Numbered from the stretch's first letter, positions 1 through 8,317 are shown. The stretch is 37,756 bases of DNA from DATCDE01 sp038252405 (GCA_038252405.1 JBBSAJ010000027.1:1-37756); one strand, 5' to 3'. Translations and numbers: made by a program. Notes: a model not told the origin generated them from the letters alone.

Positions 1-1
1 C

Positions 2-289
2 TGCCGCTTCACCGGCTGCGACCGACCCTCGGCCTGGTGCGAGATCCACCACCTGACCCCCTGGTCACACGGCGGCCGCACCGACCGGGCCAACCTCGTC
101 GTGTTGTGCACCCGACACCACCACGACGTCCACGAAGGCGGCTTCCGGATCCTCAAACGCGCCGGCGGCGGATACCGAACGCTCAGACCCGACGGCAGCC
201 AGATCGAAGCGTCGTCGCCGATCTGGGAGCAGCGCAAGAAAGCCACTCTGAAACCGCCACGACAAGATGCGTTGACGGCGGCGGGGTAG
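2..289 (+). CDS. HNH endonuclease, C-terminal end (DUF222/13E12-type), partial at left edge
   Basis: The reading frame is open from base 2 to the TAG at 287-289, so the start lies upstream of the window. The visible 95 residues contain an HNH nuclease core: paired cysteines near the start (CRFTGC), then CEIHHLTPWSHGG, then NLVVLCTRHHHDVHE. This is the classic HNH layout with Cys ligands and a His-His metal site. In actinobacteria this C-terminal module usually follows a DUF222 domain in the multicopy 13E12 repeat family. Those proteins are chromosomal, often many per genome, and have no settled biological role. The DUF222 part is not in the window, so that assignment is inference; the HNH domain itself is clear. 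The gene converges on the DUF309 gene with 88 bases between, in which I see no strong terminator. Confidence 0.85.
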   Translation, partial: CRFTGCDRPSAWCEIHHLTPWSHGGRTDRANLVVLCTRHHHDVHEGGFRILKRAGGGYRTLRPDGSQIEASSPIWEQRKKATLKPPRQDALTAAG

Positions 290-377
290 GGCGGCGAGCT
301 GTCCGGCGGCGTTTGGGTCCGGGACCTCCCCTCCGGCTATTCGGCGCCAGTGGGCACACGAACATCGCTCGCCCGCC

Positions 378-815
378 CTAGCTCTCGCCCTGGCTCCGGT
401 CCGGGCCGCCGGAGAGGTCGGCTGCGGCGGCGGCCACCAGGTCGGCGGACCCGGTCGCGGCCTCGATGATCCGGACGACGTCCAGGCCGTGCGGCGTGGA
501 CCCCCGGTAGGGCAGCAGCGACGCGGCACCGCGACGCAGCAGCCGCTCGCCCCCCACCGGGTTGCCGCGCTGCAGGTGGGTCATCCCGACGGCGATCTGC
601 GCGAGCCCTCGCCACAGCTCCCGCTCCGGCTCGGGGGCGGACTTCCAGGCGCCTTCGAGGACCTCGTGCGCGGCGAACGGCCGGTCCGCGTGGATGAGCT
701 GGTCGGCCTCGGCCAGCGCCTCGGCCGGGCTGCGCGGACGATCCTCGACCGGCTCCACCCCCGGCGACCCTGGCGGCAGCGGGCGGCCAGCGGCGTCACG
801 GGGCCGCTGGGTCAC
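378..815 (-). CDS. DUF309 family protein
   Basis: A 145-residue soluble protein. Residues about 30-110 show the DUF309 pattern: a helix with ALAEADQLIHADRPFAAHEV, followed by LEGAWKSAPEPERELWRGL and AQIAVGMTHLQRGN. The conserved H-E and W-R-G-L residues are typical of this small all-helical family, whose biochemical role is unknown. The GTG start at 815 lies only six bases after the stop of the upstream hydrolase gene, so the two are probably co-transcribed as the last genes of the minus-strand run that begins with acs. No signal peptide or membrane segment is visible. The family call is firm; no function can be given. Confidence 0.82.
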   Translation of the reverse strand: MTQRPRDAAGRPLPPGSPGVEPVEDRPRSPAEALAEADQLIHADRPFAAHEVLEGAWKSAPEPERELWRGLAQIAVGMTHLQRGNPVGGERLLRRGAASLLPYRGSTPHGLDVVRIIEAATGSADLVAAAAADLSGGPDRSQGES

Positions 816-821
816 AGTGGC

Positions 822-1724
822 TCAGCCCTTGAGCCACTCGAGCAGCAAGGCGGCGGTGTCCTCGGGCCGCTCCTCGTGCACGAAGTGGCCGGCGTCCAGC
901 ACTTCGCGGCGGTACGGGCCGACCACGAACTCCTCCGAGCCGGTGCTGGTGGTCGGCAGCATGACCGGGTCCCGCTCGCCGAGGAGGTGGAGCACCGGTA
1001 CCCCGACCGGCACTCGCATCCGGCTGGCGAACCGCAGGCCGTCCGGCCGGCCCACTGAGCGGACCGCCCAGCGGAAGTACTCCAGCGCCGAGAACGGCAC
1101 GTGGGGGAGCAGGAACGTCGCCTGGTAGGTGGCCACCACGTCGTCGTCCGGCCAGCCGGGCGTCCCGGACCAGGCCCGCAGCAGCCGACCCACTGCGGCG
1201 CCGCCGTCCGCCACCAGCTGCCGTTCCGGCAGCCACGGCCGCTGGTAGCCGAGTGCGAAGCCGACCGCGCGCAGCTGGCCGGGGTCGCCCCCGACGGCCG
1301 CTCGCAGCCGGCGCGGATGGGGGGCCGCGATCGGCGCGATGCCGCGGACCAGTGCCGGGTGCAGGACGGCGGTTGCCCAGGCGAGCCCGCCGCCCCAGCC
1401 GTGCCCGACGAGGCACGCGTCCCGCTCGCCGAGGGCCCGCACCACGCTGGCGACGTCGCCCGACAGGGTGACCTGGTCGTACCCGCGCGGCGTCTTGTCG
1501 GTGCCTCCGTAGCCGCGCAGGTCCATGGCCACGGCCCGGTAGCCGGCGTCCGCGAGCACCGGGAGCAGGTGCCGCCAGGTCCACCAGAAGGTGGGGAACC
1601 CGTGCAGCAGCAGCACGAGCGGCCCGGTCCCGGACTCGACGACGTGGAACCGGGCGCCGTTGGAGGCGACCATCCGGTGCTCCCAGGGACCGGGAGCGTT
1701 CACCGTGGCCGACCCGAGGGTCAT
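822..1724 (-). CDS. Alpha/beta hydrolase fold protein with glycine at the nucleophile position
   Basis: A 300-residue alpha/beta-hydrolase resembling epoxide hydrolase and haloalkane dehalogenase relatives. Seen directly: the oxyanion motif LLLHGFPTFWWTWRH at residues 38-52, the MDLRGYGGTDK strand-loop around 68-77, and the nucleophile elbow VGHGWGG at 106-112. The elbow normally carries Asp or Ser where Gly109 stands. A late acid (LGERDP) and histidine (DAGHFVHEERP) are still present. The missing nucleophile suggests either a non-hydrolytic role or chemistry that does not use the usual covalent intermediate. I recall actinobacterial relatives with D at this position, so loss in this branch is plausible but unverified. 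The start is ATG at 1724; a GTG at 1703 is an alternative because neither has a strong ribosome binding site. It sits between the holin-like and DUF309 genes. Confidence 0.8.
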   Translation of the reverse strand: MTLGSATVNAPGPWEHRMVASNGARFHVVESGTGPLVLLLHGFPTFWWTWRHLLPVLADAGYRAVAMDLRGYGGTDKTPRGYDQVTLSGDVASVVRALGERDACLVGHGWGGGLAWATAVLHPALVRGIAPIAAPHPRRLRAAVGGDPGQLRAVGFALGYQRPWLPERQLVADGGAAVGRLLRAWSGTPGWPDDDVVATYQATFLLPHVPFSALEYFRWAVRSVGRPDGLRFASRMRVPVGVPVLHLLGERDPVMLPTTSTGSEEFVVGPYRREVLDAGHFVHEERPEDTAALLLEWLKG

Positions 1725-1755
1725 GGGCGCACGGCCGGGAGGACTCCCGCCAGGC

Positions 1756-2181
1756 TCAAGCGCTGGCGGTGGGGTCGGCGCGGCGGCCGACCCGGTTGGT
1801 GAGGTAGGCCTTGGTCTTCTCCAGCTCCGCGGTGGTGCGCTCGGGGCCCTTCACCTGCTGCAGGTGGCGGATCCCGACGAAGGCCAGGATGCCGCCGATG
1901 ATCAGGTAGGCGGCGGCCACGATCAGGAAGCCGGCCCAGGCGGGTAGCACCGTCGCGATGCCCAGCGCGGCCGCGACCGAGAGCATCAGGAAGGCGACGG
2001 CCGCCAGCGCGGCCGCGGCGACGGCCAGCGCGGCACCCGTGCCACCCTGCTTCACCGAGGTGCGGATCTCGCTCTTGGCCAGCTCGAGCTCGAGTCGGAC
2101 CAGCGAGGACACGTTGGCCGTGGCCGTGGACACCAGGGTGCCGAGGGACTGGTCCGGCGACGGTCGGCTGTCGACGCTCAT
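1756..2181 (-). CDS. Phage holin-like membrane protein (Holin-X / DUF1469 family)
   Basis: A 141-residue protein. An N-terminal amphipathic segment (LVRLELELAKSEIRTSVKQ, about residues 28-46) is followed by two hydrophobic segments at about 50-75 and 79-104, and a charged C-terminal tail with a short helix (LEKTKAYLTNRVGRR). This is the layout of the actinobacterial 'putative holin / phage holin family' proteins, which are chromosomal and usually not tied to prophages. No lysis genes or other phage genes lie nearby, so a lysis role is unlikely. The ATG start at 2181 is supported by a strong AAGGAGG six to seven bases upstream on the minus strand. It lies 67 bases downstream of nhaA in the same direction. 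Function unknown; membrane location is inferred from hydrophobicity. Confidence 0.75.
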   Translation of the reverse strand: MSVDSRPSPDQSLGTLVSTATANVSSLVRLELELAKSEIRTSVKQGGTGAALAVAAAALAAVAFLMLSVAAALGIATVLPAWAGFLIVAAAYLIIGGILAFVGIRHLQQVKGPERTTAELEKTKAYLTNRVGRRADPTASA

Positions 2182-2248
2182 GGTGTCCTCCTTGCGGGAG
2201 TGCTGCGGGTGCGCTGGCCACGATCATGCCTGACTTTGGCCGGTTGGT

Positions 2249-3490
2249 TCAGCCGGGTGGCCCAGCCGGGGCCGCCGCCCGGTGGAAGCGGTTGCGTCGT
2301 TGCAGCTGGACGGCGGCCAGGGCGGACGCCGTCAGGGAGGCGATGAGCACCGCCAGCTTGACGTGCGCGAGCCGACCGGGGTCGTCGCCGAACGCCAGCT
2401 CGGCGATCAGCAGCGACACGGTGAAGCCGATTCCGGACAGCGTCGCCACGGCCGCGATGTCGGCCCATCTCAGCTCGGGGCTCAGCTCGGCCCTGGTCAG
2501 CCGGGCGGTGAGCCAGGTCCCGCCGAGGACGCCGACGATCTTGCCGAGCACCAGGCCGGCGACGACCCCGACCGCCGCCACGTCGGCGGACAGCCCGCTC
2601 ATCGCGTCACCGGACAGGCTCACCCCGGCCGCGAACAGGGCGAACACGGGGACGGCGAACCCGGCGGACAGCGGACGCAGCTGGTGCTCGAGCCGCTCCG
2701 CGGGGGAGTGCTGCTCGGCGTCGTCCGGCCGGACACGGGTCAGCAGGCCGAGCACCACGCCGGCGACCGTGGCGTGCACCCCGCTGGCGTGCACCAGGGT
2801 CCAGAAGGCCAGGGCCAGCGGGACGTACACCCACGGCGAGCGGACCCGGCGGCGCTGCAGCACGGAGTAGAGCACCGCGAGGGCGACCGCGGCGGCCAGT
2901 GACCCGAGGGCCAGCCGGTCGGTGTAGAAGACCGCGATGATCGTGATGGCGCCCATGTCGTCGACGATCGCCAGGGTGAGCAGGAACGCCCGCAGCGACG
3001 GGGGCAGCTGGCTGCCCACCACGGCGAGGACCGCGAGCGCGAAGGCGATGTCCGTCGCCATGGGGATCGCCCAGCCGCGCACCGCGGAGCTGTCCCCGTG
3101 CGCGACGGCGAGGAAGACGAGGGCCGGCACCGCCATGCCGCACAGGGCGGCGACGATGGGCAGCGCAGCGGCCGACGGCCGGCGCAGGGTGCCGCAGACC
3201 AGCTCGCGCTTCAGCTCGAGCCCGGCGATGAAGAAGAAGATGGCCAGCAGCCCGTCGGCGGCCCACTGCTCGACGGTGAGGTCCAGGTGCAGGGCCGCCG
3301 GGCCGAAGGTGAGCCCCTTGACCGTGGTGTAGGCATCGGCCCAGGGGCTGTTGGCCCACAGCATCCCGACGAGGGCGGCGCCCAGCAGCAGCGCACCGCC
3401 GACCGTCTCCTGGCGCAGCGCCTCCTGCAGGAACCTGCTCTCGCGCACCGGCAGCCGCCCCAACAGCACCTGCCGACGGCTGACCACCAC
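2249..3490 (-). CDS. nhaA: Na+/H+ antiporter NhaA
   Basis: A 413-residue polytopic inner-membrane protein of the NhaA family, which exchanges cytoplasmic Na+ (or Li+) for external H+ for pH and salt homeostasis. The N-terminus has the usual FLQEALRQETVGGALLLGAAL helix. FFIAGLELKRELVCGTL at about 90-105, PMATDIAFALAVLAVVG, and the paired aspartates in LAIVDDMGAITIIAVFY (matching Asp163-Asp164 of the E. coli protein) are all visible. The C-terminal LSGIGFTVSLLIAELAF completes the family. Length is close to the usual 390-430. GTG at 3490 is preferred, with an in-frame GTG one codon later; no strong ribosome site is seen. It starts 19 bases after the acs stop, so it may be read through from acs. 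Confidence 0.95.
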   Translation of the reverse strand: MVVSRRQVLLGRLPVRESRFLQEALRQETVGGALLLGAALVGMLWANSPWADAYTTVKGLTFGPAALHLDLTVEQWAADGLLAIFFFIAGLELKRELVCGTLRRPSAAALPIVAALCGMAVPALVFLAVAHGDSSAVRGWAIPMATDIAFALAVLAVVGSQLPPSLRAFLLTLAIVDDMGAITIIAVFYTDRLALGSLAAAVALAVLYSVLQRRRVRSPWVYVPLALAFWTLVHASGVHATVAGVVLGLLTRVRPDDAEQHSPAERLEHQLRPLSAGFAVPVFALFAAGVSLSGDAMSGLSADVAAVGVVAGLVLGKIVGVLGGTWLTARLTRAELSPELRWADIAAVATLSGIGFTVSLLIAELAFGDDPGRLAHVKLAVLIASLTASALAAVQLQRRNRFHRAAAPAGPPG

Positions 3491-3509
3491 CCCAACCTAT
3501 GCGGCAGGG

Positions 3510-5471
3510 TCAGCCTTCCGGGCTCCCGGTGGTGAGCTGGCCGGAGATGGAGTCCATCACGGAGCTGTCGGTCAAGGTGGTCACGTCGCCCATCTCGCGG
3601 TTCTCCGCGACGTCGCGGAGCAGCCGGCGCATGATCTTGCCGGAGCGGGTCTTGGGCAGCTCCGGCACGATGAAGATCTGCCGGGGCTTGGCGATCGGGC
3701 CGATCTCGTGGGCCACGTGGTTGCGCAGCTCCGCGACCAGGGGCGCGTGGTCGGTCACCTCGGCGCCGGCGCCGCGCGGGATCACGAAGGCCACGATGGC
3801 CTGGCCGGTCGTGGCGTCCGAGGCACCCACCACGGCGGCCTCGGCGACCGACGGGTGTGACACCAGCGCCGACTCGATCTCGGTGGTCGAGATCCGGTGC
3901 CCGGACACGTTCATCACGTCGTCCACCCGGCCGAGCAGCCACAGGTCGCCGTCGGCGTCCTTCTTCGACCCGTCGCCGGCGAAGTAGTAGCCGTCGAACC
4001 GGGACCAGTAGGTCTGCTTGTACCGCTCCGGGTCACCCCAGATGCCACGCAGCATCCCCGGCCACGGCTCACGGATCACCAGGTAGCCCCCGGAGCCGTT
4101 CGGCACCACCGCGGCCTGGTCGTCCACGACGTTGGCCTCGATGCCGGGCAGCGGGCGCATGGCCGAGCCCGGCTTGGTGGTGGCCACGCCGGGCAGCGGG
4201 CTGATCATGATGCCCCCGGTCTCGGTCTGCCACCAGGTGTCCACGACGGGGCAGCGGTCGCCGCCGATGACCCGCCGGTACCACATCCACGCCTCGGGGT
4301 TGATCGGCTCACCGACCGAGCCGAGCAGGCGCAGCGAGGACAGGTCGAACCCGTCGGGGAACTCCTCGCCCCACTTCATGAACGTGCGGATCGTCGTGGG
4401 GGCCGTGTACAGGATGCTGACCTTGTACTTCTCGACCAGCTCCCAGAACCGGCCCTTGTGCGGGGTGTCGGGGGTGCCCTCGTACATGACCTGGGTCGCG
4501 CCGTTGGCCATCGGCCCGTAGACGATGTAGCTGTGTCCGGTCACCCAGCCGACGTCGGCGGTGCACCAGAACACGTCGGTCTCGGGCTTGAGGTCGAACA
4601 CCACCGAGTGCGTGTAGGACGCCTGGGTGAGGTAGCCACCGGTGGTGTGCAGGATGCCCTTGGGCTTCGCGGTGGTGCCCGACGTGTACAGCACGAACAG
4701 CGGGTGCTCGGCGTCGAACGCCGCCGCCTCGTGGGTGTCCGGCTGCCGCTCGAGGATCTCGTGCCACCACACGTCCTTGTCGGTCCAGGCGACGTCCTGC
4801 CCGGTCCGCCGGACGACGAGCACCTTCTCCACGGACGGCGACATGGTGACGGCCTCGTCGACGGCGGCCTTGAGACCGGTCGCCGTGCCGCGCCGGTAGC
4901 CGCCGTCCGCGGTGATGACGAAGCGTGCGCCGACGTCGTCGATGCGGGAGTGCAGCGCCTCTGCGGAGAACCCGCCGAAGACGACCGAGTGGGGGGCACC
5001 CAGCCGGGCGCAGGCGAGCATGGCGACGGTCGCCTCGGGGATCATCGGCAGGTAGATCGCGACCCGGTCGCCGGCGCGGACGCCAAGCTCGGTGAGCGCG
5101 TTCGCGGCCCGGCAGACCTCACGGTGCAGGTCGGCGTAGGTGATCGTGCGGGTGTCGCCCGGCTCACCCTCCCAGTGGATCGCGACCCGGTCGCCCCGAC
5201 CGGCCTCGACGTGCCGGTCGAGGCAGTTCACCGCGACGTTGATCTTCCCGCCGACGAACCAGCGGGCGAACGGCGCGTCCGACCAGTCGAGCACCTGGTC
5301 CCACGGCTGGGCCCAGGTCAGCCGGTTGGCCTGCTCGGCCCAGAAGGCCAGCCGGTCGGCGTCGGCCCGCTCGTAGATCTCGGGCTTGGCGTTGGCCTGC
5401 GCTGCGAACGCGTCGGAGGGCGGGAACCGCCGGTCCTCCTGCAGCAGGTTCTCCAGGGCTTCGTTGCTCAC
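3510..5471 (-). CDS. acs: Acetyl-CoA synthetase (AMP-forming acetate-CoA ligase)
   Basis: A 653-residue enzyme that activates acetate to acetyl-CoA through acetyl-AMP. Visible motifs are the adenylation P-loop YTSGTTAKPKG, VDTWWQTETGG, YFAGDGSKKD, GRVDDVMNVSGHRI, and the C-terminal PKTRSGKIMRRLL. Lys612 in that last motif is the catalytic lysine that is reversibly acetylated in this family. The frame is open to an ATG at 5537, but the GTG at 5471 is preferred: it has GAGGAGAG just upstream, begins the usual Acs N-terminus, and gives the family length of about 650. It follows satP by 100 bases with a hairpin between, and the acetate symporter and its two-component system lie just beyond. Acs, SatP and ActP here probably act together in acetate assimilation. 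Confidence 0.97.
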   Translation of the reverse strand: MSNEALENLLQEDRRFPPSDAFAAQANAKPEIYERADADRLAFWAEQANRLTWAQPWDQVLDWSDAPFARWFVGGKINVAVNCLDRHVEAGRGDRVAIHWEGEPGDTRTITYADLHREVCRAANALTELGVRAGDRVAIYLPMIPEATVAMLACARLGAPHSVVFGGFSAEALHSRIDDVGARFVITADGGYRRGTATGLKAAVDEAVTMSPSVEKVLVVRRTGQDVAWTDKDVWWHEILERQPDTHEAAAFDAEHPLFVLYTSGTTAKPKGILHTTGGYLTQASYTHSVVFDLKPETDVFWCTADVGWVTGHSYIVYGPMANGATQVMYEGTPDTPHKGRFWELVEKYKVSILYTAPTTIRTFMKWGEEFPDGFDLSSLRLLGSVGEPINPEAWMWYRRVIGGDRCPVVDTWWQTETGGIMISPLPGVATTKPGSAMRPLPGIEANVVDDQAAVVPNGSGGYLVIREPWPGMLRGIWGDPERYKQTYWSRFDGYYFAGDGSKKDADGDLWLLGRVDDVMNVSGHRISTTEIESALVSHPSVAEAAVVGASDATTGQAIVAFVIPRGAGAEVTDHAPLVAELRNHVAHEIGPIAKPRQIFIVPELPKTRSGKIMRRLLRDVAENREMGDVTTLTDSSVMDSISGQLTTGSPEG

Positions 5472-5516
5472 CAGTGCTCTCCTCGGCGTCGGTTCGGGAT
5501 CTGCGGCCAACCTGCC

Positions 5517-5560
5517 AGCGCGGGGGCCAGCCGACAAGGGATCGGCTGAACCCCCGCGCT
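5517..5560 (-). terminator. Long hairpin between satP and acs
   Basis: An inverted repeat pairs AGCGCGGGGG (5517-5526) plus CAGCCGA (5528-5534) with TCGGCTG (5542-5548) plus CCCCCGCGCT (5551-5560). That is a 17-bp stem with a small internal bulge and a 7-base loop. It starts 12 bases past the satP stop and ends 46 bases before the acs start. No U-tract follows on the minus strand, so it is either an actinobacterial-type terminator without U's or a partial attenuator or processing site that sets the acs to satP ratio. Confidence 0.6.
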
Positions 5561-5571
5561 CGCGGGCCTAG

Positions 5572-6210
5572 CTAGGCGCGCGGCCAGGTCGGGAAGACGG
5601 TGCGCTTCCAGGTGGCGTTGGTCACGCCGGCGGCCGAGGCGTACCAGGCGGCGATGGCCGTGAGGATCCCCAGGTAGCCGCCGACCTTGCTCATCGACGT
5701 GCTCGACGCGAGCTCGCCGGCCGCCAGGAAGATGAACGTTACGGACAAGATGATGAACACGCCGAACACGGCCCCGCTGGTCTTGGCCGAGGCGATCGTC
5801 ATGTACAGCGTGAAGATCGTCCACGACAGCAGGTACAGCCCGACCGCCTGGTGCGCGGTGGCGGGCGGCAGCCCGGCGGCGACGAACTTGACCAGGGCCG
5901 CGAAGGACAACCAGAAGGCGCCGTACGAGGTGAAGGCCAGCGCGCCGAAGGTGTTGTTCTTCTTGAACTCCCACATCCCGGCGAGCACCTGCGCGGTCCC
6001 GCCGTAGAACAGCGCGACCGGCAGGACGACGGCCTCGAGACTGGCACTCAGGATGCCGGCGTTGAAGACGCTGAGCATGAACGTGGTCATGGCGAACGCC
6101 GCCAGCCCGAGCGGTCCGGGGTCGGCGATGAACGACGTCGGCGAGGCCTCGACCGCGGCGGGGCGGTCGTGTGTGGGGGCGTGGGCGCTCTCGTTGACCT
6201 GCGTGGACAT
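5572..6210 (-). CDS. satP: Acetate/succinate uptake channel, SatP (GPR1/FUN34/YaaH) family
   Basis: A 212-residue membrane protein of the acetate uptake transporter family. Its family signature is visible as DPGPLGLAAFAMTTFMLS near residue 30 (consensus NPxPLGLxxF), followed by about six hydrophobic segments: LPVALFYGGTAQVLAGMWEF, FTSYGAFWLSFAAL, YLLSWTIFTLYMTIA, FIILSVTFIFLAAGEL and GYLGILTAIAAWYASAA. These proteins let acetate, and often succinate, cross the membrane, coupled to protons or as a channel. ATG at 6210 is chosen over an upstream in-frame ATG because AAAGGAGAGG lies directly before it. A CRP/GlxR-like palindrome at 6257-6272 sits about 47 bases upstream. It lies between the acetate symporter and acs, which supports acetate as substrate. 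Reading the symbol as satP rather than a paralogue is inference. Confidence 0.9.
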   Translation of the reverse strand: MSTQVNESAHAPTHDRPAAVEASPTSFIADPGPLGLAAFAMTTFMLSVFNAGILSASLEAVVLPVALFYGGTAQVLAGMWEFKKNNTFGALAFTSYGAFWLSFAALVKFVAAGLPPATAHQAVGLYLLSWTIFTLYMTIASAKTSGAVFGVFIILSVTFIFLAAGELASSTSMSKVGGYLGILTAIAAWYASAAGVTNATWKRTVFPTWPRA

Positions 6211-6256
6211 CGCACCTCTCCTTTGGTGTGGTCCCGACCACACGGGTGGGGTCGGG

Positions 6257-6272
6257 TGTGACGCACGTCACG
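6257..6272. promoter_or_regulatory. CRP/GlxR-like operator upstream of satP
   Basis: The sequence TGTGA-CGCACG-TCACG matches the CRP-family consensus TGTGA-N6-TCACA with one mismatch, and matches the shorter actinobacterial core GTGA-N6-TCAC exactly. It lies in the 233-base gap between the actP stop (6444) and the satP start (6210), about 47 bases before the satP ATG. CRP/GlxR regulators are known to control acetate and carbon-uptake genes in actinobacteria. Whether it activates or represses depends on the promoter, which I could not place. Confidence 0.6.
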
Positions 6273-6443
6273 TACGAGACGGAGTGTGCGGCTTCGGGAC
6301 GCCGACGGCGGGGCTGTCGTCCGCCGACGCGGTGAGAGGCAAGATCCCTGCGGCATACGGGGGAACGGCCCGCGACGAGCGGTGGGACCGCCGCGCCGAG
6401 CGGCTGGTCGGACGGCCGCGGCTTCCCCGGAGCCAGCCGAGAG

Positions 6444-7937
6444 CTAGGCGGGGCCCTCCGCGGCGAGCAGCCCCTCGGGGGCGTGCAGGCGCAGCATCAT
6501 CTGCGGGGTGTGTCCCGGGATCCGGCGCGGCGACAGCAGCGACACGGTGACGGCGGACAGGAACGCCATCGGCACCGTCCAGGCGGCCGGCTGGGCGAGC
6601 AGCGCGGCCGGCCACCCCCGCTCGGCGATGTTCAGGTAGGTCGCGGCCACGGCGGCCAGCGCCAGGGTCGCCCCGACCGCCAGCCCGGCGATGGCGCCGG
6701 GCACGGTCAGCCGCGACCACCAGATGCCCAGGATGAGCAGGGGGCAGATCGTCGACGCCGCCACCGCGAAGGCCAGGCCCACGGCGCTGGCCAGGTCCAA
6801 CGACCGCAGCCCGAGGGTCAGGCCCAGCGGCACCAGCACGGCGGCCACGGTGGCCAGCCGGAAGGACCGGACCCCTCCCTTGAGCAGGTCCTGGGTCAAG
6901 ACGCCGGCGACCGAGACGGTCAGCCCGCTCGCCGTGGACAGGAACGCGGCGAAGGCCCCGGCCGCCACCAGGGCGCCGAGCAGCTCGCCGCCGAGCCCGC
7001 CGACCATCCGCTGCGGCAGTACGAGCACGACGGTGTCCGCGGCGGTGGCGCTGCTGGCCAGGTCCGGCGTGTAGACCCGGCCGAGCGCCGCGTAGACCGG
7101 CGGCCACAGGTAGAACAGCCCGAGCAGGGCGAGCACGGCCAGGGTGGTCCGCCGGGCGGCCCGGCCGTCCGGGTTCGTGTAGAAGCGCACCAGCACGTGC
7201 GGCAGCCCCATCGTGCCGAGGAAGGTGGCCAGCACCAGCGAGTAGGTGGTGTACAGCGGGTGCGAACGGCCGGGGCGGGGAGCCAGCGGCTCGGCCCATG
7301 CGCCGTGGAACGGGTCGGGGGTGCCGTGGCCCCGCCACACCGCCAGGAGCACGATCGCTGGCACCGAGATGGCGACCAGCTTGATGGCGTACTGGAACGC
7401 CTGGGTGAAGGTGATCGAGCGCATGCCGCCGGCGGTCACGACGACCACGACCACGACGGCGACGAGCGTGGCCCCCGCCCACGGGGGCGCCCCGGTCACC
7501 GTGGCCAGGGTCAGGCTGGCCCCCTCCAGCTGCGGCAGCAGGTACAGCCAGCCGATGACGACGACGAGCACGGCCGTGATGGTGCGGACCTGCGGGGACC
7601 GCAGCCGCTCCTCGGCGAAGTCCGGCAGGGTGTAGGCGCCGGACCGGCGCAGCGGCGCCGCGACGAGGACGAGCAGGACCAGGTACCCGGCGGTGTACCC
7701 GATCGGGAACCACAACGCATCGATGCCGTTGAGCAGCACCAGCCCGGCGACCCCCAGGAAGGACGCCGCGGACAGGTACTCGCCGCAGATGGCCGAGGCG
7801 TTCAGGCCGGGCGGCACGCTGCGGGAGGCCACCATGAAGTCCGAGGTGGTCCGCGAGATCCGCAGCCCGTACGCGCCGATGAGGACCGTGGCGACGACGA
7901 CCAGGCTGATCGCGGCCAGCCCGGCGCCGCTGTTCAC
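6444..7937 (-). CDS. actP: Cation:acetate symporter, sodium:solute symporter family (ActP/MctC-like)
   Basis: A 497-residue integral membrane protein of the sodium:solute symporter family with about 13 hydrophobic segments. The DFMVASRSVPPGLNASAICG start of the core, GEYLSAASFLGVAGL, YTLPDFAEERL, GWLYLLPQLEGASLTLATV and GGMRSITFTQAFQYAIKL are all typical of the ActP/MctC acetate and short monocarboxylate permeases. The start is GTG at 7937, whose first bases overlap the stop of the DUF485 gene (GTGA), a common ActP-YjcH arrangement. The large overlapping frame that begins further upstream is not used. It is the last gene of a four-gene coupled operon headed by a histidine kinase. The exact substrate (acetate, propionate or pyruvate) cannot be told from sequence; the neighbouring acs and satP favour acetate. 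Confidence 0.93.
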   Translation of the reverse strand: MNSGAGLAAISLVVVATVLIGAYGLRISRTTSDFMVASRSVPPGLNASAICGEYLSAASFLGVAGLVLLNGIDALWFPIGYTAGYLVLLVLVAAPLRRSGAYTLPDFAEERLRSPQVRTITAVLVVVIGWLYLLPQLEGASLTLATVTGAPPWAGATLVAVVVVVVVTAGGMRSITFTQAFQYAIKLVAISVPAIVLLAVWRGHGTPDPFHGAWAEPLAPRPGRSHPLYTTYSLVLATFLGTMGLPHVLVRFYTNPDGRAARRTTLAVLALLGLFYLWPPVYAALGRVYTPDLASSATAADTVVLVLPQRMVGGLGGELLGALVAAGAFAAFLSTASGLTVSVAGVLTQDLLKGGVRSFRLATVAAVLVPLGLTLGLRSLDLASAVGLAFAVAASTICPLLILGIWWSRLTVPGAIAGLAVGATLALAAVAATYLNIAERGWPAALLAQPAAWTVPMAFLSAVTVSLLSPRRIPGHTPQMMLRLHAPEGLLAAEGPA

Positions 7938-8317
7938 CGGTGCTCCACCAGGTCGACGAACTGCCGTTCGGTGCGCTCCACCGCATGCACGTACCAGGCG
8001 GCGGCCCCGATCATTGCGGGGAAGACGAGGACCCCCAGCACCAGCCACGGGAGCGGGAGCCCCAGGACCCGCACGCTGACCAGCCGGGGCGAGACGACGG
8101 CCAGCACCGGCAGCAGCCCGATCGCCAGCCCGAGCCCGCTCAGCACGACGAAGGACAGCCGCAGCTGGGACCGGATCAGCGAGCGCAGGTAGAGCGCCCC
8201 GATCGGTGTCATGGCCCGCAGCTCGCCCCGCGGCACGTAGCCGCCGCTGCGCCGGGCCGCCCTGGTGCGGGGGTGGGAGACGGCGACCCGCCGGGGGCGC
8301 CCGGTCGGCTCGGTCAC
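7934..8317 (-). CDS. DUF485-type two-helix membrane protein, ActP partner
   Basis: A 127-residue protein with a basic N-terminus, then two hydrophobic segments (LRLSFVVLSGLGLAIGLLPV at about 52-71 and LPWLVLGVLVFPAMIGAAAW at about 88-107) and a short cytoplasmic tail ending in a conserved-looking YVHAVERTERQFVDLVE. Small DUF485 proteins of this shape (E. coli YjcH type) sit immediately before acetate symporter genes, as here. Their role is thought to be accessory to the permease but is not established. The GTG start at 8317 overlaps the stop of the response regulator, and its stop overlaps the GTG of actP, so it is translationally coupled on both sides. At 127 residues it is slightly longer than the usual 100-residue form because of the N-terminal extension. 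Confidence 0.8.
   Translation of the reverse strand: MTEPTGRPRRVAVSHPRTRAARRSGGYVPRGELRAMTPIGALYLRSLIRSQLRLSFVVLSGLGLAIGLLPVLAVVSPRLVSVRVLGLPLPWLVLGVLVFPAMIGAAAWYVHAVERTERQFVDLVEHR

Noticed and set aside
1756..2181. Prophage lysis gene because of the holin name
   Set aside because: No endolysin or structural phage gene is near; this holin-like family is a common chromosomal actinobacterial membrane protein.
3897..5549. A 550-codon open frame on the plus strand
   Set aside because: It is fully antisense to acs, has no recognisable domain, and reads as His/Asp/Val-rich shadow sequence common in GC-rich genes.
6483..8192. A 569-codon open frame on the plus strand
   Set aside because: Antisense to actP and the DUF485 gene; Gln/Arg/Gly-rich with no domain.
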